Below, in pieces: positions 56,249 through 64,000 of a stretch of 64,000 nt of DNA; positions within the stretch are counted from its first letter, which is position 1; every line of letters starts with the position of its first letter. The notes under the pieces were generated by a model. It saw nothing but the letters and a program-made list of their open reading frames with translations, searched no databases and was not told the DNA's origin. The translations under genes and the position numbers were made by a program. This DNA is from Methylocystis parvus OBBP (GTDB taxonomy: Bacteria; Pseudomonadota; Alphaproteobacteria; Rhizobiales; Beijerinckiaceae): assembly GCF_027571405.1 (NCBI RefSeq), contig NZ_CP092968.1, positions 3,370,001 to 3,434,000 on the forward strand, read 5' to 3'.

Positions 56249-59200
56249 ATGGCGGAGACCGAAGTCAAGATTATCGGTCCTGCGTTTGGCGACGTTTCGC
56301 TTTCCGATCGTTTCGACCTTGGCCGTGACCGCGTGCTGATGACGGGCACGCAAGCCATCGTCCGCCTGCTCCTGATGCAAAAGGAGCGCGACCGCCGGGC
56401 GGGGTTGAGTACGGCGGGCCTCATTACCGGCTATCGCGGCTCGCCGCTCGGCGGCGTCGACGCGCAGATGCACAAGGCGAAAGCCTTTTTCGACGCGAAC
56501 AACATCCTTTTCATGCCCGGCCTCAACGAGGATCTGGCCGTGACCGCCGTCTGGGGCGCGCAGCAGGCCGAGATGCGCGGCGAAGGCAAATATGACGGCG
56601 TCTTCTCCATCTGGTACGGCAAGGGACCGGGCGTCGACCGCAGCGGCGACGCGCTGCGCCATGTGAATCTCGCCGGCGCGTCGAAACATGGCGGCGCGCT
56701 CGCATTGATGGGGGACGATCATACCGCCGAGTCCTCCACGACGGCGCATCAATCCGAATATCACTTCGTCGACGTGATGATGCCGATCCTGGCGCCCGCC
56801 GGCGTGCAGGAGATTCTGGATTACGGGCTCTACGGCTTCGCCATGTCGCGCTTCGCGGGCGTCTGGGTCGGGCTGAAGCTCGTCAAGGACACGGTGGAGT
56901 CGACGGCCTCGATCGACGGTTCGCTCGACCGCGTGCAGCCCGTCATTCCGTCCGATTTCGTCATGCCGCCCGGCGGGCTCAATATCCGGGCCGGCGATCC
57001 CGTGCTGGCGCAGGAAGAACGGATGCAGGAGAGCAAGCGCGATGCGATGCTCGCCTTCATCCGCGCCAACCGTCTCAACCGCATCATCACCTCCGGCGGC
57101 GCCGCTCCGAAGATCGGCGTCATCACCGTCGGCAAATCCTATCTCGACGTGCGCCAGGCGCTGGACGATCTCGGGATCGACGAGGTTCGCGCCAACGATC
57201 TCGGCCTGCGTCTCTACAAGATCGCCGCTCCGTGGCCGCTCGAGCCGAAGGGCCTGCACGAATTTGCGCGCGGCCTCGACCTCATCATGGTCGTCGAGGA
57301 GAAGCGCTCGCTCATCGAAGTGCAGTTGCGCGAGGAGCTTTACGGATCGCCCCATCAGCCGGTCTGCATCGGCAAGAAGGACGAGCGCGGCGATTGGCTC
57401 TTCCCGGTGAAGGGCGCGCTCGACGCCAACGACATCGCCATCGCCATCGGCCGGCGGCTGCTGAAATATCACGCCTCGGAAGAACTCGAAGGCCGCGTGC
57501 GGCGCCTGGAGCGTCTGCAGGATCGCCGCAAGACGATGACGGACGTCATCCTGCGCGTTCCGCATTTCTGCGCCGGCTGCCCGCATTCCACCTCGACCCA
57601 TGTGCCGGAAGGGGCGCGCGCCTATACGGGCATTGGCTGCCATTATATGGCCCAATGGATGGGCCGCCGCACCGAGGGCTACACGCATATGGGCGGCGAG
57701 GGCGCGAACTGGATCGGCGAGGCGCCGTTCTCCACGCGCAACCATGTGTTCCAGAATCTCGGCGACGGCACTTATAACCATTCGGGTTCGCTCGCCATCC
57801 GCTTCGCGGTCGCGACGGGCACGAACATCACGTTCAAAATTCTTTATAACGGCGTCGTCGCCATGACCGGCGGCCAGAAGCATGAGGGCGAGCTCACTGT
57901 CGAAGCCATCGTGCATCAGGTTGCGGCCGAGGGCGTGAAGAAGATCGCGCTGGTCACCGACGAGCCCGGCAAATATCCGCCGACCATCGCCTGGCCGCCC
58001 GGACTTACGATCCATCACCGCAACGTCCTCAACGAGGTGCAGCGCGAGCTTTCGGAGACGGAGGGCGTCACCGTCCTCATCTACGACCAGACCTGCGCGA
58101 CCGAGAAGCGGCGCCTGCGCAAGCGCGGCCTTTTTCCCGATCCCGACGCGCGCATCATCATCAATGAGCTGGTGTGCGAAGGCTGCGGCGATTGCGGCAC
58201 GGCCTCCAACTGCGTCGCGGTGCAGCCGGTCGAGACCGAATTCGGCCGCAAGCGCCGCATCGACCAGTCGGCCTGCAACAAGGATTTCTCCTGCCTCGAG
58301 GGTTTCTGCCCGAGCTTCGTGACCGTGCATGGCGCGAAGATGAAGAAGGCGCCGCTGCCGACGAAGGAGGATACGCGCGGCCAGCCGGCATTGCCCGAAC
58401 CCGGGATCGCGGAGATTGGCCGCACGCCTTACGGCATTCTCATCGCGGGCCTCGGCGGCACGGGCGTCGTGACCGTCTCCGCCATACTCGGCATGGCTGC
58501 GCATCTCGAAGGCAAGGGCGTCGGCGTCATCGATATGGCGGGCCTCGCGCAGAAGGGCGGGGCCGTCTATTGCCATGTGAAGATCGGGCGCACGCCCGCC
58601 GACGTTCACGCGATCCGCGTCGCGGCGGGCGAAGCCGATCTCCTGCTCGGCTGCGATCTCGTCGTCGCCGGCGCCAAGCAGGTGCTCGCCGCCGTCGAGC
58701 AGGGCAAGGCGCATGTGCTCGTCAACAGCGCCGAGGTCTTCCCCGGCGACATCGAGCGCAATCCGGATTTCGTGCTGCCGTCGGAAGAGATCAAGCAGGC
58801 GATCCGCCGGGCGGGCGGGCCGGAGTCGATCTTCATCGACACGACGGCGCTCGCCCAGGCGCTGCTCGGCGACTCCATCGCGGCGAATATTTTCATCCTC
58901 GGCTATGCCTGGCAGAAGGGTTATCTGCCGCTCACGGAGGCGTCGATCCTTCGCGCGATCGAATTGAACGGCGAGTCCGTGCCGATGAATCACTCGGCCT
59001 TCCTCTGGGGCCGGCGCGCCGCACACGACATGGCGAGCGTCGAGGCGGTCGTCGAATCGCTGCGCCGTCCGACCGAGGTCAGGCAACGTTCGAAGACGCT
59101 GGAAGAGGTCATTGCGCGCCGCGCCGCCTATCTCGTCGATTATCAGAATGCGGCCTATTCGGCGCATTACCGCGCGCGCGTCGAAGAGGTCGCGAAGCTT

Positions 59201-59758
59201 GAAAAGTCGCGCATGCCGGGCTCGACCGAGCTTACGGAAGCGGTGGCGCGCTATCTCTTCAAGCTGATGGCCTTCAAGGACGAGTTCGAAGTCGCGCGCC
59301 TTTATGCGAGCGACGCGTTCCAGCGTCAGCTCTCCGAGACCTTTGAAGGCGATCTCAAGCTCGAGCTTCATCTCGCGCCGCCGATCCCGTTTCTGCAACG
59401 AAAGACCGACTTCGGCGGCTCGCGCAAGATCACTTTCGGCCCGTGGATGTTCACGGTGATGAAGGCGCTCGCAAGGCTCAAATGGATTCGCGGCCGCTGG
59501 TTCGACATTACGCGCTTCAACAATGACCGCGTGGTCGAGCGCCGCTTGCTGTCGGAATATGAGAGCCTGATCGACGAAATGCTGACCTCGCTCACGCCCG
59601 ACAATCACGCCGCCGCCGTCGCGCTCGCGCGCCTGCCGGAAAAGATTCGCGGTTTCGGGCATATCAAGGGCCGCCATGTCGCGGTCGCCGACGCGGAACG
59701 CGAACGCCTCCTCGCGGAGTTCCGCAATCCGGCTTCCGTCAAGCTCGCGGCGGAATGA
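56249..59758 (+). CDS. Indolepyruvate:ferredoxin oxidoreductase-type fused protein
   Basis: A 1169-residue single-chain 2-oxoacid:ferredoxin oxidoreductase. The order is a pyrimidine-binding domain (GLITGYRGSPLGGVD), a TPP-binding domain around residue 460 (GIGCHYMAQWMG; GDGTYNHSGSLA), iron-sulphur cysteines near residues 643-690 (CEGCGDCGTASNC; CNKDFSCLEGFC), a gamma-type domain from about 735 (GTGVVTVSAILGMAA) and a C-terminal DUF6537-like region. Relatives oxidise aryl or branched 2-oxoacids to acyl-CoA and reduce ferredoxin. Length is normal for the fused aerobic-bacterium type. It stands alone; no ferredoxin gene adjoins it. Confidence 0.93.
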   Translation: MAETEVKIIGPAFGDVSLSDRFDLGRDRVLMTGTQAIVRLLLMQKERDRRAGLSTAGLITGYRGSPLGGVDAQMHKAKAFFDANNILFMPGLNEDLAVTAVWGAQQAEMRGEGKYDGVFSIWYGKGPGVDRSGDALRHVNLAGASKHGGALALMGDDHTAESSTTAHQSEYHFVDVMMPILAPAGVQEILDYGLYGFAMSRFAGVWVGLKLVKDTVESTASIDGSLDRVQPVIPSDFVMPPGGLNIRAGDPVLAQEERMQESKRDAMLAFIRANRLNRIITSGGAAPKIGVITVGKSYLDVRQALDDLGIDEVRANDLGLRLYKIAAPWPLEPKGLHEFARGLDLIMVVEEKRSLIEVQLREELYGSPHQPVCIGKKDERGDWLFPVKGALDANDIAIAIGRRLLKYHASEELEGRVRRLERLQDRRKTMTDVILRVPHFCAGCPHSTSTHVPEGARAYTGIGCHYMAQWMGRRTEGYTHMGGEGANWIGEAPFSTRNHVFQNLGDGTYNHSGSLAIRFAVATGTNITFKILYNGVVAMTGGQKHEGELTVEAIVHQVAAEGVKKIALVTDEPGKYPPTIAWPPGLTIHHRNVLNEVQRELSETEGVTVLIYDQTCATEKRRLRKRGLFPDPDARIIINELVCEGCGDCGTASNCVAVQPVETEFGRKRRIDQSACNKDFSCLEGFCPSFVTVHGAKMKKAPLPTKEDTRGQPALPEPGIAEIGRTPYGILIAGLGGTGVVTVSAILGMAAHLEGKGVGVIDMAGLAQKGGAVYCHVKIGRTPADVHAIRVAAGEADLLLGCDLVVAGAKQVLAAVEQGKAHVLVNSAEVFPGDIERNPDFVLPSEEIKQAIRRAGGPESIFIDTTALAQALLGDSIAANIFILGYAWQKGYLPLTEASILRAIELNGESVPMNHSAFLWGRRAAHDMASVEAVVESLRRPTEVRQRSKTLEEVIARRAAYLVDYQNAAYSAHYRARVEEVAKLEKSRMPGSTELTEAVARYLFKLMAFKDEFEVARLYASDAFQRQLSETFEGDLKLELHLAPPIPFLQRKTDFGGSRKITFGPWMFTVMKALARLKWIRGRWFDITRFNNDRVVERRLLSEYESLIDEMLTSLTPDNHAAAVALARLPEKIRGFGHIKGRHVAVADAERERLLAEFRNPASVKLAAE

Positions 59759-59799
59759 GGCGCCGACCTTGTGCCGAGAGTTCAACGAGGCGTCCCAGT

Positions 59800-59883
59800 C
59801 GTCATTGCGAGGAGCGGAACGCGACGAAGCAATCCTGGAGCAGGCGCGCAATTCTGGATTGCTTCGCTTCGCTCGCAATGACG
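59800..59883. repeat. Palindromic intergenic repeat (REP-like)
   Basis: CGTCATTGCGA (from 59800) pairs with TCGCAATGACG (ending 59883), and inner arms GAAGCAATCC and GGATTGCTTC also pair, giving a long hairpin. The ends match those of the short copy at 45617-45645. The sequence type (GTCATTGCGAGGAGCG...) is widespread in bacterial genomes. It lies between the IOR gene and cobK. Confidence 0.85.
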
Positions 59884-59894
59884 AAAACAGGCAA

Positions 59895-60628
59895 GTGACG
59901 CGCCGCATTCTCCTCCTCGCCGGCACGAGCGAAGCGCGTGCGCTCGCCGCGCGCATCGCGGCGGAGGGCGGCTATGACGCCGTCGCGTCTCTCGCCGGCC
60001 GCACCAGCGCGCCGGCGTCCCTTGCGCTTCCCACGCGCGTCGGCGGCTTTGGCGGCGTCGAAGGTCTGAAGCGTTATCTTGAAGCGGAGCGCATTACCCA
60101 CGTTATCGACGCGACGCATCCCTTCGCCGCGCAAATATCGTCCAATGCGCGCTTGGCCAGCGCGGCGCTCGGCTTGCCGCTCATCGTCTTCGCCCGCGAA
60201 GCCTGGCGCCCGGGCGCGGACGACAATTGGTCCGTCGTCGCGGACAACGCCGCAGCCGCCAAGGCGCTTGGAGAGACGCCGCGCCGCGTGTTTCTGACCA
60301 TCGGCCGTCAGGGCGTCGCCAATTTCCGCGCGGCGCCTCAGCACGATTATCTTCTGCGCGTCATCGAGCCGCCGGCGGCGGACGATCTTCCGCCCTCATG
60401 CGAGGTCTTTTCCGCGCGCGGGCCCTTCACGCGCGACGACGAAATTGCGCTGATGCGCAAAAAGCGCATCGAGATCGTCGTCAGCAAGAATAGCGGCGGC
60501 GCGCTCACTTACGCCAAGATCGAGGCCGCCCGCGCACTCGGCTTGCCGGTCGTCATGATCGAGCCGCCCGCGCGCGACGGCGTCGCCGTCCTTCACGATC
60601 TCGACGCCGTCATGGCGCTGCTCGCGTC

Positions 60629-60632
<4 letters not shown>
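59895..60632 (+). CDS. cobK: Precorrin-6A reductase
   Basis: A 245-residue CobK from GTG 59895; the frame is open into the IOR gene but only this part is conserved. The N-terminus is [14 protein letters not shown], with [26 protein letters not shown] and [18 protein letters not shown] typical of the family. It reduces precorrin-6A with NADPH in the aerobic corrin pathway. First gene of cobK-cobQ-cobC-bluB, and it starts just 12 bp after the palindromic repeat. Confidence 0.93.
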
Positions 60633-63812
<3,180 letters not shown>

Positions 63813-63827
63813 CCGAAAGGGCGCCTT

Positions 63828-63845
63828 GCGCCTTCACAAAGGCGC
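63828..63845 (+). terminator. Candidate terminator of the cob operon
   Basis: GCGCCTT (63828-63834) pairs with AAGGCGC (63839-63845) across a CACA loop, followed by CTTAAATTT, 15 bp after bluB. Fits a modest intrinsic terminator. Confidence 0.55.
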
Positions 63846-63944
63846 CTTAAATTTCGGTAACAAATAATTCCGCGAACCGTCATTTGCCTGTCAACGACAT
63901 CTTAAGCGTCTGAAAAGATGCTGATTGAGTCGTGTGAGGAACGG

Positions 63945-64000
63945 ATGGATAGTTCAATCGCTCCATGTTGGGAGCAGGAGACCCAGACCATGGCGCCGGC
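63945..64000 (+). CDS. Start of a gene cut by the window end
   Basis: ATG 63945 follows GAGGA (63936-63940) and reads MDSSIAPCWEQETQTMAPA to the edge; a second in-frame ATG at 63990 has GCAGGAG upstream. Too short to name. Confidence 0.4.
   Translation, partial: MDSSIAPCWEQETQTMAP

Noticed and set aside
59759..59895. Cobalamin riboswitch upstream of cobK
   Set aside because: The gap is almost filled by the palindromic repeat and shows no B12-box-like sequence.
55928..59956. Minus-strand open frame of 1342 codons
   Set aside because: It is antisense to the indolepyruvate oxidoreductase gene. High third-position GC leaves the opposite strand without stops; the composition (Arg, Asp, His, Ala) is typical of such shadows.

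Overview
The window is high-GC DNA with dense, often 4-bp-overlapping genes. It comes from an alphaproteobacterial (type II) methanotroph of the Methylocystis/Methylosinus kind. The main evidence is a complete particulate methane monooxygenase operon, pmoC-pmoA-pmoB, at 36060-39330. Its PmoC metal ligands fall at Asp129/His133/His146 and its PmoA is of the conventional type. A tetrahydromethanopterin gene (mptG), hopanoid-type hpnA and rhizobial-style flagellar gene order (motE-flgH-fliL-fliP) agree with this. I see no rRNA, tRNA, CRISPR array, intact insertion sequence or prophage.

Layout, left half. 1-1638: ubiquinone genes (ubiB, cut by the window edge, and ubiE). 1714-2518: a MntA/HepT nucleotidyltransferase-HEPN toxin-antitoxin pair with an altered HEPN motif. 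2593-7217: mutM, an ABC-2 exporter, tlyA and an RNA uracil methyltransferase. 7398-12327: a small secreted peptide, an FAD oxidase, an SRAP/YedK protein, an enoyl-CoA hydratase and several hypothetical proteins. 12562-18403: an envelope/polysaccharide region with a catalytically dead CDP-alcohol phosphotransferase paralogue, a Wza-type lipoprotein, an intact paralogue, hpnA, a cysteine-rich secreted protein and a GT4 glycosyltransferase. 18458-22687: an AttE/AttFG/AttH-type ABC export module. 23411-29280: the four-gene ligase-associated DNA repair set (MBL exonuclease, ATP-dependent ligase, Lhr-like helicase, PdeM phosphoesterase).

Layout, right half. 29328-35493: a YfhO-like membrane protein, an SDR, mptG, and pterin carbinolamine dehydratase-folP-folK, a pterin and C1-cofactor group directly upstream of pmo. 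35494-39382: the pmo leader, pmoCAB with stem-loops between the genes, and a terminator. 39816-44488 (minus strand): flgF-fliI-motE-flgH-fliL-fliP, a shortened version of the usual flagellar block. 45685-48945: a copper P-type ATPase fused at its C-terminus to a CopZ-like chaperone domain, with a Shine-Dalgarno and ATG preserved at the junction, plus a small membrane methyltransferase. 49083-52098: bioF-bioD-bioA. Then come an acyl-CoA ligase, a NicO nickel/cobalt transporter with a DUF1007 partner, a 1169-residue indolepyruvate:ferredoxin oxidoreductase-type protein, and a cobalamin operon (cobK-cobQ-cobC-bluB) at 59895-63812.

Functional picture: methane oxidation (pmo), copper handling (copA/copZ), C1 cofactor supply (mptG, PCD, folP, folK) and cobalt/B12 supply (NicO, cob genes, bluB) lie within about 30 kb. 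The features most worth a second look are the copA-copZ fusion with its internal ribosome-binding site, the dead/active CDP-alcohol phosphotransferase pair around a polysaccharide exporter, the HepT Tyr-to-Asp change, and the very stable hairpin between pmoC and pmoA.
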